From NCBI GenBank assembly GCA_933228895.1, contig OW121854.1:5273131-5337130 (forward strand): 64,000 nucleotides of DNA. The letters are read 5' to 3'. The notes beneath the pieces were generated by a model. That model saw only the letters and a program-made list of their open reading frames with translations, did not search any database and was not told the DNA's origin. How positions within the stretch are numbered: the stretch's first letter is position 1; each line of letters opens with the position of its first letter. Made by a program: the position numbers and the translations under genes. Shown piece after piece: positions 9,869 through 21,530 of the stretch. This DNA comes from Platycnemis pennipes (lineage: Eukaryota; Arthropoda; Insecta; Odonata; Platycnemididae).

Positions 9869-10222
9869 CATCTACATCTACATAATATCCTGCAAGCCAC
9901 CACAAAGGTGTGTGGCAGGGAGTGAATTATCACGAAAAATGCACTACATGTCATGAATTTAAAAGGATTAGTATTAATATACTAGTCTAAACTTCACTTT
10001 TTAAAAAAGATAAAGCAATCAAGCATACAAAAACAAGTTTTTATTTGGGTTAGCTTAAAGCCCTTATACCTACCAACATGCAACTACGTATGTTATCCAT
10101 TGCTTCACTCGTACTAGATATATTTACCTCTATTCATATTCCTAAATGTGCGAGGAAAAAAGGACATTTCGAATCTATCAGTTCGGCAATCAATTTCTCT
10201 AATTTTGTGATTATGGTCTAGT
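9869..10222 (-). mobile_element. Family A 3' fragment
   Basis: Tail CATCTACATCTACATAAT, stem-loop TCCTGCAAGCCACCACAAAG and A-type 3' UTR on the minus strand, truncated within the last part of the RT ORF at about 10222. Confidence 0.85.
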
Positions 10223-10942
10223 CCATATCCCTCTTCATATAACCTTCGGGGTACGATAAGTTTCTTTTAATAGCTGCATAGCGTCTTAAGGAAGCTGAAA
10301 CTTCAATCCTACTTATGTTACATTTCTGCAAGAGATTCAATAGGGTAAGGAATCTTAACCCACCCAATTCTACCCTCCGCTGAAGGCGCTGTCCCTTGTA
10401 TAACCCTATCCCCTCCCTTCTTCCTCTCGTTTCCCCCCCGACCGGTAAATGAAACAATTTGTCTCGCAGCGTCAAACGGGAGGAGGACATTGAAAACAAA
10501 AGACTGCGCTGTCGCTGCCACACAAAGAGAGTGCCCCCCCCACCAGAAACGCAATCAATCGCAGCATTTCGGAGCGCCCTGGGCGTTTGTTATTACCATT
10601 ATTATTCTCATAACTTCGCCTTTTCAATCAGGGGTGAGAAAAACTGAAGGGGCGCAGGAAATGGCCCTGGTCCTTTTCCCACCGGAAGGCCTCGTTGGCT
10701 TTTCGTGACCACGCCATTCTAAGATGGCGTGACGCGTCACCCGAGCTACCACCACGCCCCCCCCCCTGCTACTACCCCTCCCTTCCTATAAGTGTTTCTC
10801 GTCAGAGTTCCCGGAATAGTCTTCTTTTTAGAACCACTTACGCTTCGCACACCAGCATCTATGCTCTTTTCGTGAATTAAGCACGCATTTGGGTCTTCTT
10901 GTGAAGGCTCGTGCAAGCTTGTAGGCGGGCGTATTGTTATGT
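10223..10942. other. Unassigned, partly GC-rich
   Basis: No gene or repeat is supported. A C-run at about 10756-10767 and overlapping open frames on both strands at 10218-10950 look compositional. Confidence 0.3.
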
Positions 10943-11907
10943 ACATCTACATCTACATAATACCCTGCAAGCCACCATAAAGGTGTGTGGCAGAGGGTGA
11001 ATTCTCACCAAGCATGCACTACATCTCATGCATAAAATAGGGATTAGTTTTATTATACTGTTCTAAACTTCACTATTTAAAAAAAGATAAAAATAGCAAA
11101 GCAAACATGCAAAACCATGCTGTTAGTTGGGTTAGCTTCAAGTCCTTATACCAACATGCAACCAACTCGTAATGGATATATTTACCATTATTAATATCCC
11201 TAATAGTACGAGGAAAAACGGACATTTTGAATGTCAGTTCGGCAATCAATTTCTCTAATTTTGTGATTATGGTCCAGTCTGCCATAGTAAGTTGGGGTTC
11301 GCTAAATATTTTTAACATCATCACTGAAAATATGGTCTTGGAATTTATTTAAGAGATTAAGTCTGAATTTCAACCTGCGATCTGACAATGATTCCCAATT
11401 TAATTCATTTAATAGACTGTTTACGCTAATAAGGTTATCGTACCGTCCCTTTACAAATCTTGCCGATCTTCGCTGCACACGTTCAAGTTAGTTATTTAGA
11501 CCGATTTCGTAGGGATCCCATACACTGGCAGCATATTCCAAATGTGGTCTTACAAGGGAAAAGTAGCTGATTTCTCGTACATGATCGTCACATTTACCCA
11601 GTACTCTTTTGACGAATCCCAGTTTACGATTCGCATGACCCATTATTTCACGCTTGTTTTACCCCAAGAAAGATCATCTATAATTCTTATTCCAAGATAT
11701 TTAATGGATTCCACGCTTGTTAATTCATTATTACTTATTTTGTAAGTGGTAGGAGGAGAGCTATTCCTTTTCCAAAAATTCATTGCAAGACACTTTTCAA
11801 AGCTTAATTCTAACAGCCATGTATCACACCAATTTTTAATTGCCTGCAGGTCATCATTTAAATATTCTTTATCTTTTGGGCATAGGATTTCCCTGTACGC
11901 TACTGCA
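10943..11907 (-). mobile_element. Family A 3' fragment, about 965 bp
   Basis: The minus strand carries the tail, stem-loop, complete 3' UTR and RT C-terminal half, ending just after the FADD motif position (YREILCPKDKEYL near 11890). A readable stretch on the minus strand (11650-11905) gives NWCDTWLLELSFEKCLAMNF and SVESIKYLGIRIIDDLSWGK. The rest is frameshifted. This is the longest minus-strand A copy in the first half of the window. Confidence 0.9.
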
Positions 11908-12384
11908 AATTTGTTTTTCGTTCCACCGAGGAAGTTTTCTGTAGCTCCTCTCGGCGAATAATAGATTTTCATATCTCCTGAACGTTTGCATTCCTTCTCA
12001 GTAATTTTTAAACTTGAGACGTGGACCGAAAATATACCGTTGAATACATGATGCCTCATAATGTTTTTCTCGGGACTAATATGCTTATTTCGGGCAAAGG
12101 CGTGTCAACATTGAGCCCAGAAATTCCTCGGCGTCGTCAAAAATCACTCTTTTGTTGGCGATCAAGCTACCTTTTTGAATAAATGAACGTGCTAAATGAG
12201 AATGACATGTAATAAATTATAGTCAATTAGTTTCCGTTTTCCGTTTTACATGCATTGATGGAGGTGGAATCAAAAAAATCCACACAATGACTTAAATAAA
12301 TTTATCGAGACAAACGGATGAAAGAGGTCCAGTTTATTTTTCTATGCTCTTCAACTTTTTGTGATTCCGGTACGTACCCAGAGA
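11908..12384. other. Unassigned
   Basis: Nothing recognisable between the A fragment and the B element. Mostly AT-rich; no terminal repeats found. Confidence 0.3.
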
Positions 12385-12682
12385 GTTGTAGCGTAATAAG
12401 TTTATTTCTTTTACACATAAACAATTTGGGTACCGTAGTTAATAGTAAGCTCAGACTTTTTTCAGACGATGCGGGAGTGTACAGGGGCATATCAAAAGAA
12501 GAAGACAGGGAATCGCTTCGCAAGGATTCATATGCAATTCAAGAGTGGTGCGACAAATGGCAGTTAGAACTTAGCCTTAAAAAGTGTGTAGCTATTAATT
12601 TTTGGAGGAGGAATAATTCGATAGAGCGATCTTATAAAATTAGTAACAGGAAGATTGGAAGCGTTGAAACCATAAGGTATTT

Positions 12683-13158
12683 CTACGTCTACATCTAAGA
12701 AATACCCGGCGAGCCACCATGAGGGTGTAAGGCAGGGGGTGAAGATAACCAAGCATGCACTATGGACTTGCAAAGAGGATATTTAATGGAGACATTCTGG
12801 GTAATAGGGTCACAAGCAGCTAGATTGTTAGTATCCACGTAATAATAAAGGGATTATTGGTTGTTAATACGAGTAGGTACATGCATCATACACTACAGAC
12901 TACTCTAAGAATATTTCACCTACCTTTCATAGCTACACACTTTTTAAGGTTAAGTTCTAACTACAGACTACTGTATCAATTGTTTACGTACTTATCCCTT
13001 TGCTACGCTGCCTATTGTCTTATGGTACGCGGGAAAAATGACATGTTAAATCTATCGGTACGAAAATCTATCTCTAATCTTGTTAATGTAATCAAATCTA
13101 GCATAATATTCAGGAGTTGTTAATATATTTCTAACGTCATCTGTGAGCACACAATATT
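12683..13158 (-). mobile_element. Family B 3' fragment nested in a plus-strand B copy
   Basis: It starts with a decayed tail (CTACGTCTACATCTAAGAAA) and stem-loop (ACCCGGCGAGCCACCATGAG), followed by the B 3' UTR on the minus strand. It interrupts the host frame between ETIRY and VAVTNDLSWG. Target duplications are not certain: TAAGGTATT on the left and TATTAAGTG on the right are only partly alike. Confidence 0.8.
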
Positions 13159-13358
13159 AAGTGTAGCAGTCACTAATGATTTATCGTGGGGAACAAACAT
13201 TCGGGAAATATGCGGCCGAGCGAAGAGAAAGCTAGGATTTATAAAAAGAGTAGTCGGGAAATGTGACGAGAAGACAAAAGAGCGATGTTACTTTTCACTT
13301 TTAGGCCCCACCTTACAGTGTATGGTATCCGAATGAATTAGGTTTGATCGGAGAGCTA

Positions 13359-13917
13359 GGGGGGCGAGCATTAATTACGTGAGGCAATTTTGGCAATGTT
13401 TCGAACCCCCCTGCCTCCTTAGTGAGATGCCGTGAGAGTTGGTTCGACCCCCTCCCCCCCTAATCGCACGTGAGATTTTTCAAAATTCGTATTTTTAGTG
13501 CAAATACGTTAATCTGTGCTAGATTGCGTTGTATTTATTAAAAAACGTAATTTGCCTAATTATTTTTATTTAAGACTACTTAGAAGGTAGTCTAGGATCA
13601 CAGTGAGAAAATCGCGCGTTTGGCTGGCCGGTGGCTGCTAAACAATTGAGGGGCTACTGTGCGCTACTCTGTGGCGTTCGCATGACCGCGATAAATATTA
13701 TTGTGTTGGATTTAGCCATGTTTTAGTGGTGAAACATGTTTTACTTAATTTAACCCAGTTTTCTCGCAATTTATTGTTTGTTGCGGAAAAAAAATTACGT
13801 GCTATTTGCCGAGACCTCCCCACCTCTCCCCCACGTGAGATTGGGTGAGATTCGGATCAACCCCCTTCCTCCCCCCCCCCCCCCCCCTAAGCGCCTCACG
13901 TAATTAATGGACGCCCC
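13359..13917. mobile_element. MITE with GGGGCG...ATTAATTACGTGAGGC termini
   Basis: The left end reads GGGGGGCGAGCATTAATTAC then GTGAGGC. The reverse complement of the right end reads GGGGCGTCCATTAATTAC then GTGAGGCGC. The termini thus match over about 25 bp. The 559-bp interior has no ORF but repeats CCCCCTCCC-rich and CACGTGAGATT segments near both ends, which gives longer subterminal symmetry. It splits the B element cleanly between its GELG... and ERV... codons. No clear target duplication was seen. Non-autonomous DNA transposon; superfamily not assigned. Confidence 0.85.
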
Positions 13918-14345
13918 ATTGAGAGTAAGCAGTGTAGTGGGTTTGCTAAGAGGTGCTACGATAGGTTAAGTAGAGTATCAGAAATAATGCAAGAATTAGG
14001 GTGAGAATCATTATCACAGCGTGGTTTAAAGTGCAGATTCAATCCATTACAGAAATTTAAGTCGGATAGCCTTACTAATGATGTTAGGCATATATGAAAA
14101 ACACCTGTGTATTATGCTAGATTCCACCAGATAAATAAGATTAGAGAGATAGATTTCACTACGGATATATTAACCAATCCCTTTATACTATGTAGATACT
14201 AACCAAATAGCTGCATGTGACCCTATTATGTAGCAAGTTTCCATGTAGTAGCATAGTTGCATGTCAAGAGTGAGTATTTGGTGATCAACACTCCCTGCCG
14301 CACACCCGGTGGATTTCAGGAATCGCGAAAATGTAGAAGTAGATG

Positions 14346-14549
14346 AATTGCATTGTTGCTACTTTGATGGCGTTATCCCTTTCGTAGATTCGTTTGCTTT
14401 CAAGCTCAGCCTCCGTGCACTTCCCTTGGTGAGATGTGAAGTGCAGAGACGGTTCACCCCTCATTCCCTCCTATGGCCTTCTCTTCTATTGCTTCGCGCC
14501 GTGGTAGACGCAAGGGATCTCCAGGGTGCTTTGATGAGCCGTGGATGGA
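14346..14549. other. Unassigned, between B and C copies
   Basis: Short C/T-rich segment after the B tail. It may be a diverged 3' part of the following family C copy. Confidence 0.3.
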
Positions 14550-15620
14550 AACCCGCTGGCGAATGTCACATCTCTTCTCCTCAGGATTTCTTCGATTGTC
14601 TCTTGGTCTATCCATTCGATCTTATTCATTCTCTTGCAAAACGACGTTTTGAATGCTTCCAACCTTGACTTAACTGCTTCTGTTATCGTCCATCATCCCC
14701 TACCATAAAGAGGCTTGTGCTCCAGATGCATGTTCCGATGAATCGCTTCCATATTTCCATGCTTGTATTTCCAGCCATAGGAAGATTTATTGTTTGTTAT
14801 AATGCTCTCTTTGCCAGTGCTATTCCACTCATTATTTCCTTATTGATTCGTCCATCGCTAGTTATGTGGTTTCTCAGAGTGCAATAGTATTACCCCTTCT
14901 GCTTATATATTCCGAGTTTGATATTGGTCTTGAATGTCTTTCTTCTACTACATACCATTGCCTTTGTTTTCCTTTTGTATGTACCTATTCAGTAGATATC
15001 TTGCCAATGTCTTTTCCATCTAAACTATAGTTCTCTTCTCTTTAAAGTTCTTTTTTTATGTGCCTCTGCCTCGACCACTATACGATGAGAGTCGTGACTT
15101 GCTGAGTTTCACCCGTAAATACTTAGGGCTGAAGTCTTTTCTTTAATTTCCATAAAGGATTTCTTTTCATACTCATTAGAAGTTATGGGAGATATTACTC
15201 AACCTTACCACACTATCTTTCTTCTTCTTTGCCGAATCAAGATTTAAGCACAGCCACCTGTTTTTTTATACAAACTGTGGATAATTCTTCAGTAATTAAA
15301 AGACACCCCAATGCCATTAAGAATCCCAAGAGTTGAATTTACAATCTCGCAGTATAACGCGTTCTCGAAAATCCAGAACATCAGTTTAGGTCGGTTTGTT
15401 CTCATTCTCCATTCTATTTTCAAAGGGCCAACATTGCCTCCCTTGTGCACTTTCTTTTCCTGAATAATGTATATCCTCCTTCGAATACTTATCTGCTTTT
15501 CTTTCTAATCTTCTGCCGATGATGATTGAGCTGATATCTTTGAGGCATATGTGGTCCTCGAACAAACTTCGTCACTCAACTAGTTTCTTTAGGATTCAGA
15601 ATACTCAAGGCATTTACTGG
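14550..15620 (-). mobile_element. Family C-related non-LTR element, diverged copy
   Basis: The minus strand reads WTITEAVKSRLEAFKTSF, then MNKIEWIDQETIEEILRR, and upstream DGRINKEIMSGIALAKRA. This is the same C-terminal block as other C copies but clearly older. At 15375-15600 there are remnants of the RT region (reverse complement of TTCAGGAAAAGAAAGTGCAC, equivalent to the FRKSKGT block). All frames are broken. Confidence 0.7.
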
Positions 15621-15645
15621 ATAGTGATACCCATCTGAGAGTTCC

Positions 15646-16245
15646 ACATCTGCATCTACGCAATACCCTGGAAGTCACCATGATGGTGTACGGCGGGGGA
15701 GGAATGTCACCAAACCTGCACTATTGACATGCAATTTGGCTACTACATGGAAACATGCTAGATAATAGGTTCACATGCAGCTAGAGGGTTAGTATCTACA
15801 AATTAATAAAGGGGTTGGTTGTTAAGACGTGAATCATGCACTACAGACTACTCTAAAAATATTTCACCTGCCTATCCACTTGCTATGCTGCTTATTGTGT
15901 TCTTTTAAAGTTCGGGGGATAAAATGACATTTGGAATTATCGGTAAAACAATATATCTCTCTAGCCTTATTTATCTGGTCGAATCTAGCATAACACGCGA
16001 GGGTTTTAAAAAATATCTAACATTTTCGGTAAGACTATACGTTTTGAACTTTTACGATAGTTTAAACCTGTACTTTAACCCACGATCTGATAATAATTCT
16101 CAGACTAATTCTTGTATTAATTCTGATGCACTAATCAGCCTATCGTAACACCTTTTAACAAACCTAGCTGCTCTAAGCTGCACACTATTAATATATCTGA
16201 TCAAAACTAATTTATCTGGTTCCCATACATTGGCTCTAGAGTTGT
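15646..16245 (-). mobile_element. Family B 3' fragment
   Basis: Tail CATCTGCATCTACGCAATAC, stem-loop ACCCTGGAAGTCACCATGAT and B 3' UTR on the minus strand. It extends into the degenerate RT C-terminal block, ending near GGTTCCCATACATTGGCTC. Confidence 0.85.
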
Positions 16246-17756
16246 ACTAACGCTAGCTGTAAATGGAAACTACAGTATTTATCAAGACGTTTAGGAATAT
16301 ATTCGAGGCAGTTGGATATTCACCTGAGTACCTATTCATATCGTATTCATCTAGATGTTCGTGTGTTTGCCTACGTGCTTTTATGTTGTCAGTCTTGTAT
16401 TCATTAGGGTACTCTCGGTTCGATCAAGGTATCCATATAATGATCAAGGTTTTCTCATGCAATCGTTTGGTACTCATGTACTCATCCGACTAACTCATAT
16501 GGGAGAATGCTTTGACGATCGAGCTCAGGAAACTCGGAGGCTCCAGGGTACATTCTGGCGAAGGCAGTCGAGCAACACCTTTCCCTTTCGTAAATAAGGT
16601 ACGATCAAGGAGTGAGTGCGTGATGGCTAAATATAACATGGGGGTTATTTTGTAATCTCACTTGAGTGAGAATACGTCATAAAATGTCACTTTTTCGTAG
16701 TTAAACTCCGCCACCCAGGCGGCGTGACCATCTTCGGATCTCAAGCGGTGAACTGCCGGTAATGTGCTGGTCTTTTAGACGATTCATCCGCTCTGATCCG
16801 AATCTTTCGACTCTTGATCTGTTTCATTATCTCCGCCTGCCATTAGTTCCCATCTCATCTTCATAAAGAACGTGGAATGGAGCCACCATCGTTTCCACTT
16901 GAAGCTTGAGTTGGAAAAAAAGCAAGAGCGAGAAAAATACAAACGATGTTAAATTGTATTTTTGGAATTTGCACAAGGTGAAGAACTTCAGCACACCCAG
17001 ATCGGCAACACAGATAGCGCCACCGACAGAAGCTTCGACAATTCACGAACCGTTCGTGAGCCGATCATTAGGAGAGCGAAACGGATCTCCTGCCTTCCCG
17101 CAAAGAGTCATTAAAAAGGTGAGATTACAAAATAACCCGCTCCTGAGCCGCTCCACGCGATGAGCGAGAACGTGTGAGCTGTTGAGGGCGCGAGGAACTG
17201 ATCCGAGAGCCGTTCACCTCCTGTGGGCGCAGGAGAGCGGCTCTCAAACCGGTCACGAATCGTTCGGATGGACACGCCCCTTTTCCCCGCCAATCCGTCA
17301 CTTCCAATTGGCGCACAAAGCATTTAGCATTCACAATCCGTCGGCTATTATCTCGATGCTCAGTGGGCTTCAGGCGCAAATGCGTCTGCGTGTCTGCGAC
17401 GGAGGGCAAGTTTTTTCCTCCCCTCGGACCGGAAAGGCCCGATTTCCTTTGCTCCCCCTGCCTCCGCCCGTCCGAGGCTCCATTCGCGTCGAAATGATGG
17501 CCCTGACGACGCCAATTTTCATTTCCTGGACCGCTCCTTAGCAAGAATATCAGAAGTAATGCGAGAACCATACTCTCTCAAGTGGAGCTTAAGGCCAAAC
17601 GCTTCAAGAAAGCGTTTTTGGTTTCCGACTAAGGAAATTAAACTCACAGATAGTATTTGCTAAGATGTTAAAACAAATCGAAAATTCCAAATACCATGGC
17701 ATGTAAGATTAAGGTTGTAAAATGAATAGAATGGAATTTATTTAACTCATATAATC
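16246..17756. other. Unassigned; GC-rich 16700-17540
   Basis: No gene or family match is supported. GAGAGCCG (about 17202) and CGGCTCTC (about 17235) can form a hairpin. GTTCGTGAGCCGATC (about 17061) and CGGTCACGAATCGTTCGG (about 17251) look like a diverged inverted pair, so a decayed MITE is possible at about 17030-17275. Open frames here on both strands follow from base composition. Confidence 0.3.
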
Positions 17757-17965
17757 ATCATCATCATCATCAATATTTCAATCCCAAAACTGGTTTACTG
17801 CAGCCCTCCATTCTGACCCCTGTTCAGTGTTAATTCCCTCAAGTCCTAATATGTTTTCTCTTTCACGTCCTTCTTTATTTGCCCCATATATTTGTCCCTT
17901 AGTCTTCCTCGCGGGACCTTCCCTTCAATCTTCTTCCTTCAGTCTTCTGTGATTGGCTCTTGCGA
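17757..17965 (-). mobile_element. Family C2 non-LTR 3' fragment with (ATC)n tail
   Basis: It begins with a run of ATC units (17757-17773), the tail in reverse. The following minus-strand sequence resembles the C 3' end (TTTACTGCAGCCCTCCATTC, then CTTTCACGTCCTTCTTTATT). It is more like the 55262 copy than like the main C group. Confidence 0.6.
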
Positions 17966-19057
17966 TATTTTGCTTCCTCCCACGTAAAACGCGCATCCAC
18001 TCGTTTGCGAGAGCGTATCTATCCTCCTTGTTGAAATGTGGAACACGCACTACTCGTTAATACTATTTGAATGTGAAGTGTATCAGCTGAAATGGGCTAG
18101 ATAAAAATTTTGCTGAAGAATGAAGTTGTGTTACAAAGATATTAATCTTAAAAAATTGTGCGTTTTCGGCAGCTTACATAAAACAGGACGTCATTGCCTG
18201 ACGTCACTGCACTATATGCAAGGTACTATTAATGCATTACTAGGTTGGTCGCTCCCGAGGACGAAAATGCGTCCGTTCTGCGCAGCTACGCTGTGACGTA
18301 CTGTGGAGGACAAGCAATGGCGGAATATTTAAGATGGAGCCTAATACAGTTGACAATAGAAACGTATTTGACATTATGATATCTGTATCTCTTAACTCTA
18401 GAGTATTCGCGTGGGTTTCATATGTCACCCAGGACATAAAAACTACATAACTTGTGAATGCCAAGCACTATAGTAATGCCTTCCCAGGTATTCCTCGAGC
18501 ATTAAGGAGGTCGATCCAAAAAGTGAAAGTCATGTCATTTTTTTATATTTTCAGCACTTGTAGAACTAAAGTTCCTCTATCTAATAAAGTAAAGATAATT
18601 ACACCAACCCATACTCCTTTTTCCACAAATTGCATTTGAAATTACATACGATTAACGGTGAGAATGGGCCATCACATGGGAATAAAACGTTTAAAGATAC
18701 CAACTTACTTACTTAATAAGATTCCTCAGACAACTTGACTCAAGCAGTCGCGAGTTCTTAACCATCCTCCCCGTGAGCAGCGCATCTGTCGATACGGCGC
18801 CTCGAATTCTGAGAAATGAATGTTTAAAATTCGTGAGTGACACATGTCCCCCGCGCGACCACTCGGAGAAGTTTTTGAATTCGAAATATCCCGAGTAGGA
18901 ACGCGTTATATCTTGTCGTAAGTAATATAGTATTTACTCGTTTCACTCATTTTGCTATTAATTTACTGTTTTATACCAAATCGTTATATTTTCTCGTGCC
19001 ATTCGAATCTAATTACAAATTGTGTTTTTTGGATATAATGACGTAAAATTTTAACGA
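17966..19057. other. Unassigned
   Basis: AT-rich, with no repeat match or coding signal seen. Confidence 0.3.
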
Positions 19058-19285
19058 TGAGACTATAATTAGGTGGTTAGAAGAAGGCCTCGCAAGTGGC
19101 AATGCATCCGATAGCAGTGATGATGGACATAGTGATTAAGGGGAGTCATATATTCGCTTGGTGTACAGTATTCCTACCAGTTTCGAAGCATATTCTCGAT
19201 AATCTGGCTTATACGTCCATCATCACTGCTATCTGATGCATTGCCACTTGCTAGGTCTTCTTCTAACCACCTACTTATAGTCTCA
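19058..19285. repeat. Foldback hairpin with arms of about 73 bp
   Basis: The left arm (19058-19130, TGAGACTATAATTAGGTGG onward) is a near match to the reverse complement of the right arm (19212-19285). Both contain GCAAGTGGCAATGCATC and GATAGCAGTGATGATGGAC. Read forward, the left arm encodes RWLEEGLASGNASDSSDDG in the frame from 19056 to a TAA at 19137. That composition is reminiscent of the acidic N-terminus of piggyBac-type transposases. The middle 80 bp is unrelated sequence. Confidence 0.75.
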
Positions 19286-20790
19286 CCCTGAGAATTATGC
19301 TAATATATGATCGTGCGCGTTGGCGAAACTCACACTCGAAAAATAATTCGCAGTGCATGAAAAAACAAAGGCTGAGTTCAAGAAGTAGTGCGGTGGTTGT
19401 GATGATATCGCGAACTTATAGTACTCGCAACAAACTGAGTGAATGTTACTTTAATAGTCGGTTTCGAAATATAAATTTCAAAAAATTGCAGAAACGACAT
19501 TTTTATCATTGGAACTACTTTAGACACCATTGAGAAAGGTGAAATCCGTCACAAGCACATTCTTTGTTTATATCCAGATTTCAGGTAGAGTGGAAGAAGA
19601 AGAGCAGAACTACTGTTAAGGATTCTCCGATGATGTACATATGCACAGTTAAAATATTTTGATCACCAGTAACCGAGGAAGAGTTGGTAGAATTTACGTT
19701 TTGCGGAGGATAGAACGATAGTTGAAGATTGAAATATAGATTGAACGATAGAAATTTAAAAGGACACCACTTTCTACGTTGAGGAAACAAATTTTGAAGT
19801 AAAGAGAGTACTTTAGCCGCAATATACCTATATTTTGAAGTTCATAAATACATATAAACTACATATTCGTGGCACTAAAAGAGGATGGACACTTGTACAC
19901 AAGTTTAGTAATGTAAATGAGCCATGAAAATGGCCACTGTTTATCTGTTGTACGTGGAGGTTAGTTGTTTAATTAATATTTGGCGCAAACGTATGCCTTT
20001 ATTTCATTTGTTTAAAGCAATAAACGAATGTATTTCGATTTCTAATTTAAGTAGTTGGGTCATAACATGCTAATCGTCAGTAAATAATTAATACAAGATT
20101 AATGCCCATGAATCTCTGCTACGACGAAGAAATCACTGTTGTATTAAGATGGATGTCACCTTAAGGAAGTCAACCAAAGGCAAATTATCGGATAACGCTC
20201 TTTCAAATCCGTTTTCTGTCATTCTTTCCATCAAGGGGTGGCTAAAAATCGCAAAACAATATATTCGCTTCGTTTTCTTCTGAAATAAACGTCTGTTTCC
20301 ATAGCAATATGGAACATACACCGCGCAGTGACGTCGGAATGCGTTTCGGGTCACGTTGCTTTCATCAATTTTCGTGAACATTTTAATAGCATCTAATATC
20401 CTTTGTGGTTGGCATTGGAAATTCTGGATTATGTATCTGGATTTCTGAGAAAATTTCGCATCAAGTACATCATTGCCACACGAGAAACAAATTGCATGCA
20501 TATTCCCCATTTCTATTGTTTTTGTTGGCCTCAGTGTCTTACAAGTATTTTTCCTCATTAATTAAAAAAGTGAAAAATCAAAGGCACGAAAACGCGTTGG
20601 CAAACTATTGCATGCCGGTATATTATGTGTGTGACGTGGTACTCTTTCCTCCACTTGCAAGCAGGTGGTGCTGCGGACGCTTCAAGCATACGGTGCACTC
20701 CGTTAAAGCTTATTAATTAGTATCAGAGGTATATTTATTCAGTTAATTTTTTGTGATGAAAAAGTAAAAATAACTTTGTATAGTCCACAC
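19286..20790. other. Unassigned
   Basis: AT-rich. A 141-codon minus-strand frame (20133-20558) has a CFSCG segment but no domain I recognise, and a frame of this length is not rare by chance in 64 kb. Confidence 0.3.
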
Positions 20791-20799
20791 TTTTATTAA

Positions 20800-20860
20800 C
20801 AATACCGACCGCGGTTTCGATGGCTATAGCGTCATTGTCAAGGCAACATATAGTGTATTT
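20800..20860 (-). repeat. Half-element with GAAACCGCGGTC motif
   Basis: On the minus strand: TTGACAA (20841-20835), a short GCTATAGC stem, GAAA (20818-20815), CCGCGGTCGG, then AATAAAAG. It aligns with the motif at 9507 and 24250, with C changed to T at the first core position and A in place of G. Confidence 0.35.
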
Positions 20861-20945
20861 TCTTATATTTCTTCGATTAATTTTTTGTGATTAACTTTTT
20901 TCTATTTATTTAGCATTATTTATTCAGTTGATTCATTTAAAAACA

Positions 20946-21530
20946 GTTGGCATTCGTTTTACTAAGCGCATCGTGAAGTTGGCCCAAAGTCGAGCGAACT
21001 TCACACCATACTTCGCAGTAACCAGGGATACTATATTACACACTCCCTGGCAGTAACAGAGAACTCCACGAGCAGGATGCCCTGTGGAACCTATAATATA
21101 ACGACTATTAATACCTACCATGTTAAACGGAAAAGATTTTTTGAACTTCGATAGTTTTCATAGATTATTATTAATACATAGATATTCACTAGAGCTGAAG
21201 GGCTCCGAAATACAATGGTAAGCTCAGGAGACGAATATTTCCTATGCCTCGCAGCATAAAATATATACCTCTTACGTCAGCAACAAGGCTGCTCCAAATG
21301 AATTCATTTCTGCAAATTTCCGCACGTTTTCTCGTCTATGAAGGATGATTTTTTCGGACATTGCTATGTTTTGCTCATTTAAAAAACTTGCACAAAAAAT
21401 AATCCTTATAATGAACTTAAAATTAGCATTTAATATTTTAGTAAACTGGGATTTCTCAATACAAATGCTTTTACGTAACATGATACATTTATAGTTGGCC
21501 ACGAATCGCAAGTGAGAAGTCTGTTTTCTT
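20946..21530. repeat. Dispersed repeat E, copy 1
   Basis: It shares ordered blocks with 56077-56530: GTGAAGTTGGCCCA, GAACTTCGATAGTTTTCA, TCAGGAGACGAATATTTCCT, ACGTCAGCAACAA, CTGGGATTTCTC and TCTGTTTTCTTT. Identity is moderate with indels, and copy 1 has an extra segment at about 21300-21400. No conserved ORF or terminal repeat was seen, so the class is unknown. Confidence 0.75.

Larger units (their letters stand above)
12385..14345 (+). mobile_element. Family B non-LTR element carrying two later insertions
   Basis: Three collinear pieces belong to one B copy. Piece 1 (12385-12682) encodes VISLFLLHINNLGTVVNSKL, then RLFSDDAGVYRG and EWCDKWQLELSLKKCVAINF. Piece 2 (about 13159-13358) has TNDLSWGTNIREICGRAKRK, then LGFIKRVVGKCDEKTKER. 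Piece 3 (13918-14345) holds the last RT region, the B 3' UTR, the stem-loop (CCCTGCCGCACACC) and an ATGTAGAAGTAGATG tail. Piece 1 has SDD in place of ADD at the catalytic motif, and frames are broken. An opposite-strand B fragment separates pieces 1 and 2, and a MITE separates pieces 2 and 3. Confidence 0.85.

Noticed and set aside
14309..14668. 119-codon plus-strand ORF
   Set aside because: It runs antisense through a B tail and a family C copy; the sense strand of those elements explains the sequence.
20133..20558. 141-codon minus-strand ORF with a CFSCG segment
   Set aside because: No recognisable domain, no conserved start context, and ORFs of this size are expected by chance in a 64-kb window.
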